This document shows positions 25,401 through 40,400 of a stretch of DNA of 64,000 nucleotides, piece after piece. The DNA lies in NCBI GenBank assembly GCA_028023455.1, contig JAQFVV010012423.1, positions 8,968,269 through 9,032,268 on the forward strand, given 5' to 3'. This DNA comes from Epiperipatus broadwayi (taxonomy: Eukaryota > Onychophora > Udeonychophora > Euonychophora > Peripatidae). The position numbers and the translations under genes are program-made. Numbering within the stretch: position 1 is the first letter of the stretch; each line of letters starts with the position of its first letter. The notes under the pieces are model-generated. The model ran no database searches. It had not been told where the DNA came from and saw only the letters and a program-made list of their open reading frames with translations.

Positions 25401-28400
25401 ACATATGATGATTATTATATTTTTTTTTATCATTACTATTGTTGTTATACTTGATATTTATTATTGTTAATAAATGTTTGAGTTTGTATTATTCCGGTCT
25501 CTGGTTTATTGAGTTGTCCTGACATTCTACAGTTTAGAAATAATTATACATGTACACACATCTATTTTGTAACCTATATATAGGTGCAGGTGTTGCTGTG
25601 TATATCTGTTCATACCTGCTAAAGGAGTTAAAAGCAATATTCTCTCTGGGTTTGAATATTAGGGCATAACGGAATTAAAAAGGGGAAAAGTGGATGAACT
25701 AACTTAAATTGCATTTATTATTATTAAATAGGGATAGAGTGAGTCAATTAAAGGGTATGCAATCATTGGTTAAGCATTTCATCGGGTTCTCATTAGCACT
25801 CTATCAGATGACCTGCAGTCTGAACATAGTTGGATGCAACTTTTTTCTCTTCTAAGCCTGGTAGGTCTTTGCAGATTGTTTCATTAGGGGTAATAAATTA
25901 GAGCATATTAACTTATTCCCACACCATATTGCTACATCTGCATAGTTGTACAGTCTGCAAGTTAGATGACCATCCATTACATCTGGTATTTGCAATGTTT
26001 GGGATTAGTTGTAATCATTCCGTCCGTTATATCTGGCATCATCAACCTTTGGGGCTAGTGGTCATCATTCCATCCGTTATATCTGGCACCAGCAACGTTT
26101 GGGGCTCGATAGATAGGTGTATCATCACATATAGACTTTGTATAAGTTGGTCACACATTGTGATCGAACCAGCTGATTGTTCTGTCCGTTATAGTATATA
26201 ATTTTTATTTTGTCTATGGACTTTATTTAATCTGTGGATTATTATCACTATTATACATGCAGTATGTGAAATTTATAAATGAGAACTAAACTGATTTTTT
26301 AGCACTAAATAATTTTTTTTTTTATCATGCAGTTTACAATTTAGTAGAAAATTTCAAAATTTTTAGAATATACATACGTTTTTTTGTTGGTAAAGTATAA
26401 CCATGTTAAAAATATATTAAATTTGTGATAAGATATAGCTTACAACCAACCTTCACACTTGTCCCAATTTCTTTTACAATGTTTGAATTCAGACCAAGTG
26501 GTAGGCAAATAATTTATTCTACATACTTACTTATATACATATAGTATATACATGTATAAACCTACATATAATCTAATATGTTTGAGAAATTAATTATTTT
26601 TTTTTATCTATTGTGAGAAAGCAAATAAATTTGTTTTATACATGAAGTATATATACATATAAACATATATATAAACTAATATGTTTGTCTATTTGTAGAA
26701 GTTAATTGTTTTTCTATTTTTTTTATTCATTAATGATTAATTTAAAATACTAATTGATTAACTTATAAGACAGACATGACAAAGGTAAAAAAAATTTATA
26801 TGAGGTCTAAATTGTTGTGAAATGATCGTATTTGGATTAATGAAGATTAAATAATAATAATAATAATAATGTTTTATAATTTGTTTTTTTTTTTTAATTA
26901 AGTTGTAACAATAGGTTTAGTTAGCACAAGGAAAACAATGCAGCATTCTTCACTTGTGATTTAACGACAGAACGGTCAAGACATAGAAATAAAAAGTCTT
27001 TTATTTTTTTTTGTTTTAAAAAAGTAAATATTCAGTGTTCAAAAACAATAAAATTTTAATATCTGTAGTTTCAAGATAATATAAAATCTTTACTTTGGAT
27101 AGAAAGAACTGGAAAGTTAAACTTCAAATTATAATTAGCAGGAATGAACTAATGACTTAATTTATTCTGCTAACGGGAATTCATTATTAAAGAAATGATG
27201 GAAAAGAAATCTGAAACTACTAAAAATTAACTGTTTCTTCAAGTTATAAATAACAGTTTATAATAAAGGAATCATTACAATGTATTCGGGATAAAAAGCC
27301 AATACTGTAGGATCTTCCAAAGCTAGCTTCAATGTCATTATGAAATTAAGAAATTATGAAATTTTAAAAGCAACCATCAAAATGTCTGTTTGTGAAACGC
27401 TGGTGTACATCAATCTTCCATGGATTTATATACGTTCAGGAGAGATATTTCGTATGTGTTTGTTTTAATCAAGAGGCATGAAATTCATAAATAGCAATAA
27501 AGTTGGTGAACAAGAACAGTATGCATGGAGATTGCCATTTGCTTTCCTCACGACAAATATATTTTGTTTGATTCACGAGATTATTATTTTTTTTTTTGCT
27601 TTTATCATTTCTATTTGAAAGTTTATGTATTGTACTTTTTTTTATTGTGTATTCAAGATTCATTTTTCAAATTCGATCACTTGCAATTTAAAAGTGGGCA
27701 CAGTGGATGGATAAATAGCATATGTTGATGTATTTTAAAAAAAAAAAATCATAGTCAGTTAATATGTATAGTTTTTTTTTTTTTTAATAAAAGTAAATTT
27801 ACAGATTCCTCTGGAAATTCAACAATGATCCATCAAGGTGACCCCACCTCAAGTAAGGTTTTTATATATTTAACATTGAGGGCAAACTTTAGGACAAACA
27901 AACTATATTGTTTACTAATAAGTTTTAATAATATTTACTTGTAATTTTGTTTTATTTCTGAGTGCACAATTAACCCACTAAGTAAAAGGTCTTTTTTTGT
28001 ATCTACCATTAACTTTCACTATGACTTACACACACATATAAATGGGAGTGGGGCTACATATATATTTTTAATAAAAAAATAGTTATAATATATTTACCCT
28101 AACCTAAAAATATCATCTAATAATTACATTAATAGGGTAATTTTAGAACTAGTGAACTCTCATTTTGCTTTTCTTTTTTTTTGTTTTATGTATATATTTA
28201 ATGAATTATATAATATAATTTTGTATATAATGTACTTCAAATTATTTTGTTTCTGTTGTGTGAAGCCATCCAAATGATAGAAAACCATTCTTGATACCGA
28301 ATATTTATTTATTTTATTATTTTTTGTTTGTAAATATTTATTATATATGTTGTTAATAAATGTATTAAGTTTTTTTAAACCAATCTGATCTCTGTTTGGT

Positions 28401-31400
28401 CATCACCATCATCATTATGCATTTCCATCACTAAATGTTTGATCATCACCATCATCATTATGCATCACTAGATGTTTGATCATCACCATCATCATTGTGC
28501 ATTTACACCATTAAAAGTTTGATGATGATGATCATCATTATGTATTGCTCTTATAAATAATTGATCATCATCAGTATTTTCCTATATCTATGCTTATATA
28601 TAGGCATATTTGATTAATAATTGAGTAAGTCCATCCCTGAAGAGAGCTGACTGCAAGAACTCTCTAAGTTCGATTTCTGTGGTGTAATGGGGCCTAAAAA
28701 GGGAGATGCAATGAGTGTGCATTGGTCTAAGTCATATTGAAATATTTTAAGTAAATTATAAGTTAGTATATTGAAAGTAGATGTGACTTGGAACTGGGCA
28801 TTTCATTGTGATATCTTTAGCATCCTATTTGAAGGCCTAGGTCTGACAGTAGTGAGATGCGCTCCCTTTGTTATATGCCATTCCTGATTCAGTAACATCT
28901 GATGCACCCAAATGGGACGTCGAATCATAGATTTTGGGTATGACTTGTTGTAGGTTGGTTGACACATTTCATTCAAATCATCCAACTTCTTATCCATATT
29001 CACATCATCGTATGGTGTACCCAGAAGTTCCATTATAATATTTAAAAATATTATTAGTAAAAAAAATTTGGAAGGAATGATTGAGGCTGAAATTTCCCAG
29101 AATTGAGCACATCATCATTGAAAATTAAGAATATATTGCATTACAAATACTTAGAATGTTAGTACTACTAATAAAAGCTTAAATATTATAGAATGTAAAA
29201 GTTTTCTTAATGTGAAGTAGATATTTTTGGACGGTTGAAGAACAAGTGAAAGTAATATTCCTACAAATGAAAAAATGTTGTTAGTTAAGCTGAAAGCAGT
29301 TTAAAAATATATGATAACTTAGGTGCATAAGCCAAGTAGTGATCATGATATAAGTTAAAAAAAGTCTACAAAATATTGAAAAGTTAAATGGAGGTAATAG
29401 AGGATTGAATGCTGTGTTAAGACATGAAAAAAGTAAATGTACAAGATTATAATTTTGTGAAGAAAATAGCATGGTAATAATAATAATAATAATAAAATTA
29501 AAATATGAAAGTACTGTAAAAAATAAATTTTAAATGGATTCTAAGAAGGTTCATGAACAATATAAAGAGTCATGTAAATACTCAAGAGATAATATAGATT
29601 CAGATCACAATTTAATAGTAACATAACTGAGAAATGGATGAAAAAAAATAAATATAGGTAAAGTGATTTAAATCAAAGATAAATGAACAAAAATGTCTCC
29701 AGTTAGTAATGAAATAATTAATAAAATATGAAATTGAAATAATAAAAATGATGATATAAATAAAAGGGTATAAAATGAGAAATGACTCTGATAAATCTAA
29801 AACATTTATAAAAACATTACAAAGATAAATGTCATTGGTAGTTTACGGTTAGGTGTACTGTGGCCTTTAGGCGATGCTGCAGTACCATCAAGAACCACTA
29901 AGAAGCAAATAATAAATTTCTATCCAAAAATGACTGAAATCAAAAAATTAAAATGCTTAAGGCAAAGTAAATCGAACAAATTTTTCTAAAATATAAAAAA
30001 AAAACAAGAAAAAGCTATAAAATTTGAATTACAAAAACAGATATCGATAAAAGTCAAACGCAACACACACACACCCAATGAAAAATTCTATCCAAATATC
30101 GCTGAAATCAAAAAATTAAAATGCCTAAGGCAAAGTAAATCGAACAAATCCTTCTAAAATACAAATTAAAAAAAATCAATCAAAGAAAACGCTATAAAAT
30201 TACAAAAACAGAAAAACTACAAAACTAAATATGAAAAAAATTAACGAAGCTTATCAAAAATATGTAAAATGTAAATTACAAAAACCAAAAAAATCATGAA
30301 TGCTATTTTCAAAAGCCTATGAAATAAAAGAAAAAGTATAATACTAAATATCAAAAAAATTAACGAAGTTTCATTAATGGCGAATGGCCTACTTATTAAA
30401 TAATTAAATATAGATAACAACGAGCTCATAGCTATTAAAAAAATAAAACTACTATGTGTCATTTAATATGTAATAAAATGATTAGAATGAGAAAAACAAA
30501 ATTACATAAATTTAATATAAATCCAAGAAAGAAATGTTAATAAAAAAAAAATGCAGTGAAAAGATGGGAAGAATATATGTAAGTGATCTTTATGATAAAA
30601 ATAAAAAACTTTTAATTTTTATTAATTGGAAAAAAAAAAACTATTAAATAAGAATGAAATATTTTGTACAATAATAAAGAAAAAAAATTTAAAAGCAATA
30701 GCTGAGATGAAATTAAGAAAAAAGTGATGAGATATAAGTTGAAATGCTATTGGAAGGGTTGGAGGAGATAAGAGAATTGGTTACTGTTTATAATGTAATT
30801 TCTTAGACCAGATAGTGCCCTATACATTTTTTCCCCAGCAATTATGCTGCTATGTTACATTATGAATAAATCTATTTCTAATAAATTAAGCATGTTTTTA
30901 ATAGACATTAGCATCAGAAAAGGAATGGAATACATTTAGAGCAATAATAATTATTGAAAAAAATATATATAAATTATTAATTTGCTTCATTATCATGAAA
31001 ATGCTTTTGTTAGATTTCTAAAAAGAATAGACAGATTTTTTTTAAAAAAAAAGACTTTTAAAAGCTGTATATAGAAATGACAAGTTATTCATATGATTAA
31101 AATGTTTTCTTTCAAAAAAAAAATACAAAGGTAAAGAAAAGTTTTTCTTCTCTTGTGCTTAATATTTATTTTAATGACTTTACAAATGAATATAAGTTTC
31201 ATAAAATTAAAGTTAACATTGAAGGAAGGAGAATTCATTGAATGAATTTGCTGATGATATTTAAAAGGACTGAAAGACTCTTCATAGTAAGTCTAAAATA
31301 AGAATAACCAAACCTAAAATTAAAACAATAAAATAGATAGCGAGGATATAGTTGGATAGAAAATAGACTTGGTTAATTGATATTTGTACAGAAGTGAGAA

Positions 31401-34400
31401 CTTTAAAATCTAAAAATGAGAAAGATAAAACCAGAAAATAAGATTAGGAATAGACATATCAAACATAGTAAATAAAAGATTAATTATTAAAAAATTATAA
31501 AAAGAAATAGGAATTGGAAATAAAGATAAAAAAAAAAAATAGACTGATAATAATTAAGATGGTTGCATTAGAATATTAAGTATAAGTAATAGAACAAATT
31601 ATTGAAGAAAGTTTCTGGATTAATATGCAGGATTTATCTTAAAATATCTAGTGAAAATGAAATACACCTGGGTCTCTTTTTACGCAGACTTATTTAACAC
31701 AATTTTGAAGTTACGCGATTCATGTTTCACCGGAAGTTGAACTTTCGCGCACTTACGTTATATTGAAAGTAATAGCACATTATTGAAATTAGAGTTTCAT
31801 CTTAGTAATTTCAATATTTTCAGTGCTTTATAATAGTAAGATTTTATGCAATAATGAAATTAAAATAATGATTTTCACATTTTATGTATACACCCATTAA
31901 ATTTTACAAGATTATACTGTAAATCTGTTCAAACATTGTGCGTGTTAATTTTGCATTTTAAATCACATTCTGTTTTTGCTTTTTAAAAAAGAACGTTTAA
32001 TCAATTATTAATCATTTAGTGTCCGCAAGTTTATTTTTAAAAGGTGAGTAATAACAGTGAAACGAAATTTGATTTTTAAATGGAATTGAAAATTAAAAAA
32101 TTAAAGACAAAAATAAAAGTTTAGATACAGAAGAAAATGTAGAAAAAGATAATGAAACAGAAGTGGAACCTGTTCCTTTCACTTCCAAAATGATTCGAGA
32201 AGGTCTTCAACTTTCTAATCAGTTGGCAAATTATTTTCTTACTAATAACACTAATCACGAACATGCTCTTAAATTCCAACGAGAGCTAAATAGTTGTATG
32301 TCTGGATATCGCGAGCTTCATAAACAATTAATAAAATCATCATCTCAAAGATTAATTACTAATTACATTGTCACTAGAAAACCATTAAAACAACATGAGA
32401 GTGAAGTTGGCGCTATTATAGTTCCTCTTGTGAAGAATCTTTATCAGTTTGCAAATGAACCTGTTTATCGGCAAATAGCATTAATAATTAAAACATGTAT
32501 AAAAAAATGTAAATTACTGTACTGTAAATTATGTATAAAAATATATTATTTTGAACAAAATTAAATATTATAGTTAAAAAAAGTTTGTCTTGTATCAATT
32601 TTTTCAAATTTGAAATTTTTTATTAGTCATATTTTATTTCCTTATTTTTTTTTTTTTTGAGCGAATTTAAAGTAATTTTATGTTGGTGCTTTGCTTTTAC
32701 GCAAATTTTGAAAAATCACAGACCGCATCCCCCCTTTTTCAATGTAAGTCACGTTTATTTTTGTGTGATTTCGTTTGCGCGTGTTTTCTGAGGAACCTAT
32801 CTATCGCGTAAAACGAGACCCAGGTGTAAATATATTTAATTTTAAAAAAAATTTGTACCATATTGTAGGAAAATTTGAAATAACAAAAGGAAATATAACT
32901 GTCATATGCTTAATCTATTCAATCAAATTTTAAAAAATATAAATAAAAATTAATGAAAACAAAATTTTTTTTGCTAAGTTATTGAACTTTACATAAAAAT
33001 ATTATAATATTCAAATATCTTGAACAATAAAAAAATTAAATATTTTAGACATTTTTTTTTTGGTATAATTAATTTAAGTATTTTATACAAAATATACAAA
33101 CCAGATTATACATTTTTTAAAATAAAAAAAATCTATGAATGTATAAAACTAAACCCACACATAAATAAATAAAAATGAAATACAAAATTATTTTAAAATA
33201 ATTTTAAAAAGAAAATACACTTTTAATATCATTAGGATGAGTATTAAAAGAAAATTAACTCTACAGTTCTTGTTTACATTGAGATCAAATGGTTTTATCA
33301 AACAAAAAGAATTTGTTTTACCTGATCTAGAAACAATTCTTCTACAAAAGGCAACAACATTTGTGGCAATTTCTTGGATAGTAATTTCAATTTCTGCATC
33401 AAGGCTTGTTCCATCTGGTCTTATACGATCACTGATATTTCGAAGTTGATTTTTTAATTGATCAGTCATACAGTAACGTACAAGAAGTGTTAGCATTTGA
33501 CGCTCTATACGATTAATATGTCCTCGAACTTCAACATCAGCAATATTGTTTTCCATTAATTTATTAATCACATCTATATTTTGTTTTGATAAAAAAAAAA
33601 GTATCATTAAAAAAAATTCAATTTAAAATTAATACAATAATCAATACAATATATATTAGTCATTTTTTATATAATAGAAATTAAGCTTAAATATAAAACT
33701 AGTACATATATCTCATTTACATATATATATTGTAACGGGCACATACGCCGCTACATTATTTTTTCTAAAAATTAGACATGAAAAATAAAAGTTTGCAAAT
33801 AAAAACTTCTTTTTTAAGAATTAAAAATTGAAAGTTAAAAATCATCCAAACTCTAACATATAAAATCGCACAGATGAAAAATTATTAAAAGAAAACTATT
33901 AAAAAAAAGAAAAAGTTTTAAAACTAAATTTTCAACAAAAACTTAAAAAGATTTAGAGATAAAAATATATCTTTAAGTTTGTAAAATAAATAAATTAATG
34001 CTATAAAATGAAAATGATTATTAATTAGTCCAAGTGAACTAGCCTTTGTGCATTTCAAAATGTATAATTAAAGGTCAGATAGAAGAGAAAAAACAATGGG
34101 AAACGGACCTCAACGAAAAGACCATCACCATCGTCATGACATAATGTCAACTCAATCCAAAATTCTAATATAAAAGAAGTTTGGAAATAAATTTTAATGA
34201 AGAAAGAGCTGGGAGAGAAAAGAGAAAGATGTGTTAGTGCGGGGAGAGTTGAAAGAGAAGGGATTGGAAAGACGCACTTCCAATTCCTTCAGTAATTATA
34301 AAGAAAGGAAATGACATCGTCTTCCTATATCGTGTATCCAAGGACACCAAGATCCAGCAATAAAATACCAGCCACAATAAAGGACCTCGTGGGAATTAAC

Positions 34401-37400
34401 ACCTTACAAGCAACCAGAAAGTATGGACTTTTCTTTTAAACCGTAACAACTTTATGAACTCTAATAAGCTTTAACTATAATTCTAAAATTCCAGTATTTG
34501 AAAAGAATAAGAACTTTAATTCTAAAACTTGTTCCCTATTTAATAGAAATAGAATCCTATATGACCAACGTAAATTATTATTATTAATAATTAATTTTAT
34601 TTGATGTATTTTTTTTTTTTAAAAATCATTTCCATTTATTTTTTTTTGTTCTTTTAAGTTTTATTTTGATTTTTCGTTAAACTAAACTTAATAAATGCTA
34701 AATTTTTGTCGGGCGTGAATGGCTGCATAGATTTGTAAAGTTATATTAGTTTAATCGAGGGTAAATCTTAGGTTATTTGTTTCGTAGTTAGATTGGGTCA
34801 ATGGATTGGATATATTGGTGTAATTAGTAAATGTAGCACGAGATTCGCTACGTGCAGGATCCTATTATACACCGCACTTGGGCAAAATAAGTCCCATATC
34901 TCACTGTCCATCGGAAGCAGAAGGTATTCCCTGCTCCTTGGATCACCCCTTTTTTAACCTATGGAATGGGATAGTAAGACGGAACATGCAGTCCCTTCCT
35001 ATGGAGTTTTTTTTTTATTGTTCTTCTCGCCAGACAGATGTAGTATTCCTGTACTGGACGAGAGTCAATGTCATCTATAACCATGCTGTTCAGATGTACA
35101 TTCCTGACAGTATGGTATTTGTGCTATCGTATTCATGCTGCATTGAATACATCGATGTATCAGATGGATTGACGTTGGTTTGACTGAGAACTTTTGGCCT
35201 AAGGTTAAATAAAGGATAGAATATTTTCTTTTCAAATGCAATCTATGTAGTCTATTCATAAGGTTAAATAAAGGATAGAATATTTTCTTTTCAAATGCAA
35301 TCTATGTAGTCTATTCATACTCGACACTTTAATAAAATATTAAATTCATCTGTGCAAACTTCAAAAACAAAAGTTAAAAATGTAAATTAAATGTTAAAGT
35401 AAAAGTTAGACTAAAATAATAATTCTAAATTACATATATGTTTAATAAATGTTTGAGTGTGTTATTACTGGCAGTGGCTTCTTTTATTTATTTATTTTTT
35501 AATATTGAAAATATTTTTAAATAAGAATTTATATTTTATAAATCTCTGCGTCTCACTGAGCTAGTGGCATAGGCTGACGGTCGGAATAAAACATATGTAA
35601 AAATTGGATCTTAACAGCGCATATCTGCCTACTCTATAAATTTTCCAGGTTCAAATGGCCTGGTGGCGTCCTGTACGGCAGATACGGTAAGACCATTGAT
35701 CATCCGACCGTTATAATATATACATACATTTTTTAGATGATAGCATGTATTTAAAAAGTAATAAATATTATAAACTTTACACAAGACAGAGATAATTATA
35801 TAATCCATTTTAATGACCTTATTTAAATAAATATTTAAAAAATCATAAATTTTCTATCTAAGAATATTTAAAAACACTGACCACTTTCTACAGTGCTATA
35901 TCTGAAATAAATCTTTAATGTTACTAACTATTATTATACCATAACAGAATGATTCAGAAGCTCATAGAAACATGTTTCATTCTGGAGAACAATCAGTTTA
36001 TTGGTTAGTCTGGAACAAGGGTCTTCAAAGTGATCGATATAGACTCCCAGGAATCAATTTAGATTCGGGAATCGATGAAAAAAGCAAATTAAAAATTACT
36101 AACATAATAAATACCTAAATTGTAATGATTTAATTTTAAAATTAATTTGATGCTTATATATATATATATATAATTGTTATATATAAAAAAAGAAGAAAAA
36201 ATACATTAACTGTATTTTATGTTCATTATACAAATGTAAATAATTGAAATGAAATAAGCTGCAGCAGTGTTACCAAATTGAAACCTCTCACTTTGAAATA
36301 GTTTATCCAAGGTTATAATTTATAATGATATTTTCATTTTTTAATGATTTTTTTACATGTGAATGAAAAAAAAGTTTGAAGTGGAATTAGAGATTTCTTT
36401 TTGAAGTAAGTTTTTTATTCCTTTCTACATTTTGACATATATGATTTATTAATTCATTATTTCAATGAAGTTAAGTAACGATCAAATTTATTATTAGATT
36501 TGGAACTTCCAATTCAGAGAATTTATTATTTTCTACATTTTCAACAAATGTTGAATTAATGTGCAGTTTACAAAATTAGGAAATTAAAGGGGATTTGAAC
36601 TAAGACTTTCAAGTTCTCTACAGTCATCCACTCTATTCAATATAATCGATACATACATGTGACCACATACATCTGAAAAAGATAAATGATCTCCAATATA
36701 TGTATTTCATGCTGATCTGAATCAATTGACAAGTACTGGTTCAGCAGGAAATACGAATATAGATCATTTATCTTTTTCATATGATTGTAGTCATGTGTAT
36801 GTATTGGTTATATTGGATAGAGTGGATGACTGTAGGGAGCTTGAAAGTCTAGGTTCAAATTCCATTTAATTACATCTAGGTTAAGTATATACATTATACT
36901 TGTATTTCAAAATTAAGAAATGTTTTAATTAAATTATTTTTCATTTGGTTATCTTTGAATTTCAAAATAAATTATAGTATGACATTCCTTTTTGCTTACT
37001 AACTTCAATTTTAATTATTTTGTTATAGCCCCAATATCTATGACAGCTTCAGATTCTTAAAAAGAAATGCAGACAATATTCAATCATATTTGAACTTTGG
37101 ATTTATTGCTTCATTAAAACTTTTTACCTAACAAAACCCTCTTTGTGCCCCTTTTCAGAAGTTTAAATTTAAACTGAGCATGCATGGAATCGGTAATTAT
37201 TACACTTACAAGTCTCAGACCATTCGATCCGCCATCTTGTTACGTTTAAAATGTATATATTTTTTTTATACAAAACACTTTTTTTATGATTTTTTTTCTG
37301 AATTGCAATTTTTAATTTTTTTTAGATTTAACATTTATAAAATGTTTTTTACCACTGAAATGGACGTTCTCACAGCTTGCTGAGATTATTCAATTGCCGA

Positions 37401-40400
37401 TATATATATTTGTGAGCCTTCTCTTTGTTCAAAAAGATGTATTTTTTTTACCTATGATGAAATTTACATTTTTTATGTTTTTTTTTTTCTGAAATGCAAT
37501 TTTTAATTATTATTTTTTCCCTCTTTTTTTAAGATTTAGCATTCGTAAAGTGTATAGACTCTCTTATGGTTTGCTCCAATTGCTGATATATTAATTTGTG
37601 AATCTTCTCTTTGTACAAGTTAATTTTAGTGATAATTCAAATCTAGAAATTGCATTGACCAAAAAAAAACGGTGGTGAAGTTATTTTATTTGCAAGGACA
37701 AGCATGGGAATTGCATCTAGGCCTTCTTTATGACTGTTCTTCGAACTTGGAATTATAATGTTTATATATCGCACTGGTCAGGAATCAATTTCCCCATCAG
37801 TGAGTAGTTATTTAATGTTTTTTATTACTTATATTTTTATATGATGAAATATGTATAAAAAAGCAAGAAATATGCTGTAGAATTTTAGGCAGTTTATATT
37901 TCAATGACAATAAAAACATACACATCCACACTCAGAGAATAATATACCTACATGATTAGTGGAATAGGCAAGATATATCATGATCATTCATTTATTGCAT
38001 GATTACAGTAGCATTGTAATCATTTGTTACAATTTTGTAATAATCTCTTGAACACAGACTTTCAAGCACCCTCAGCCATTCATTATATCTCTTATATCAT
38101 GTCCCACATCATATTTATAATCACTGCTCATAATAAATGTGTTTATTTTGATGTTTATTGATTTACTTAGTTTTTATTCATTTTACCTTAGAGAAATTTT
38201 TGTTTGACTTTTTTTTTTTGAGTACACTTTTTACTTGAAAAAAAATACATATTTTAGGTCATACCCCATTTTTCAATAATATAATAATTAATATATAATA
38301 ATACATTACAATTTACTAAAGTTCTCTTTGCATAATATCTCAAAGACTGTTCTTATTGTTTGATATTTATTTTTTGAGTACACTTTTTACTTGAAAAGAA
38401 TATATATTTTAGGTCACATCCCATTTTTCAATAATATAATAAATAACACATAATAATACATTACAATTTACTAAAGTTCTCTTTGTATAATATCTCATAA
38501 ACTGTTCTTACTGTTATCCCCCCTCCCCCACTAAAAAACCAAACATATTTCTAACACATACCCTGATATGGAAGGACAGGATCTAGATCAGCTAGTAAAA
38601 ATGAAAGTCACCAATCGCATTGTTTTTGTAATTTTTACAATGAAAAATTACATCAGGTATGTTATATTATATATCATTTTTTCCAGCATTTTATGGCAAA
38701 TGTGATGAAGCTGTCTATGAAATTGTCATTTTAACATTTAGCTTTCAAAATTTAGAATATGTGAACCAATGTACAAATAAACATGTTTAAAAGTGTTAAA
38801 AATCTTTTTTTTCTAAATGTTTTTTTAAGGTAGTGACTACTTTATCAGATTTATTACATTCTTTCATATTTGCTCTTTCTAACAATGCATATATTTTTAT
38901 ATTTATTGTGTTCAAACAGAAGATATGTTAGAAATTATATTTGTTATAATTTTTTAAAAAATCAAGATGGTGACCTGGTTGAAAAAGAGTTTTAATAAAT
39001 GAAATGAGGCCTTTGTGTCTATTCTGTGAAAAAACTTTTAGTAATGATGCAATAAAAAATGAAACCAGCAAAATTGAAAGATCATCACCAAAGACACCAT
39101 TCAGATAAGAAAGACAAAGATCTGGATTTTTTTAAAAAATGAAAGAGAAACATATATATCGACCAAATATAAAATCATTTATGAAAGCACCTGTCAAAGT
39201 TGGCAATGAATTAACTGAAAGGAGAGCTTTTGATTCCTCTTGAAGCCTTAAAGGAACCGAGCAGGGCAAATTCCTAATGTCCAATCCATATGTTCTTGTT
39301 GTTGCAGCTGTTATTACTATGTGATTATTCATATAGTATAAGAACATGGATGGGCTGCTCACCAACATGCATTAGCCAGCATGGTGAGTTTAGTGGCTTT
39401 TTACCTCTGAGTTTAAGATCAAGAAATATCATGGTCTTTCTCCTCAGTTGCCTGATAAGGCAGAATGAACGTTTGTGTAAATGATAAATATTTTTCCAAT
39501 ACATATACAATTTTGACAGACAAAAATAAATCATGGCCCTTATTCCCAGGAGGCTGTAAAGTCACCAACCAAGGCAGCGGTTGGTGGCCGAAGGCGGAGG
39601 GTGCTAAGAATCCACTGAATGCAGACCCAGATTGCCATTTGATGACGACTTTTTATTTAGATACTTACAACTGCAGATCACTTTCAAGAGAAGGAAAATT
39701 GCAAGAATTAGATGAAGAACTGTCTTATATTAAAAGGGACATTATTAGACTTTGTGTAGTTAGAAGAAAAGGTGAAGAGACAATTGATTTAAAAAGTGGA
39801 CATGTACTTTATTACAAAGATACAAATATTGGAAATACAAGTGGAGTAGGATTCATTATAAATAAAAAGTGGAAGAACAACATTGTGGAGATTGATGGTG
39901 TATTGGACAGAGTGGCAAGATTAGTAATACAACTTAATAGCAGATACCAAATGCAGATAATTGAGGTTTATGCCCCAACAAGTTCTCATAGTAATGAAAA
40001 TAGTAGAAGATTTTTATATGGATGTACAAAAGGCTTTTGATCAGAGTAAATGACATTTTAAAATTGTTATGGGAGATTTTAATGCTAGAATTAGTAAACA
40101 AATGAAAGATGAAAGTGCTGTAGGTAATTTTGGTTATGGTATGGAAATGAGAGAGGACATAGACTTGTGGAATTTGTAGAAAAAAAAACCCTTTATATTA
40201 TGAATTCTTTTTTTGAGAAAAATGTTAAAAGGAAATGGACATGGAAGCATCCAAGTGAAGGTACAGCAGAATTGGATTATATTTTGACTAACAGAAAATA
40301 CATATTTCAAGATTGTAATGTTCTTAATAAATTTAATACAGAAAGTGATCATCGTTTAGTAAGGTGTAAGATACGTGTTAATGCAAAACTAGAGAGACAA

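Larger units (their letters stand above)
36872..39209. other. NUP205 intron with local duplications
   Basis: Besides the two tandem duplications listed separately, this stretch is A+T-rich and has no recognised coding sequence. Confidence 0.45.

Noticed and set aside
25929-26201. 90-codon open frame
   Set aside because: Created by the 50-bp tandem repeat, giving repeated LVVIIPSVISGTS-like peptides.
28394-28560. CRISPR-like array from the CATCACCATCATCAT repeats
   Set aside because: Eukaryotic context, irregular unit length and low-complexity repeat; an ordinary minisatellite.
34878-35183. 101-codon open frame as a gene
   Set aside because: No start context, no splice partner and no recognised family; runs into the tandem duplication.
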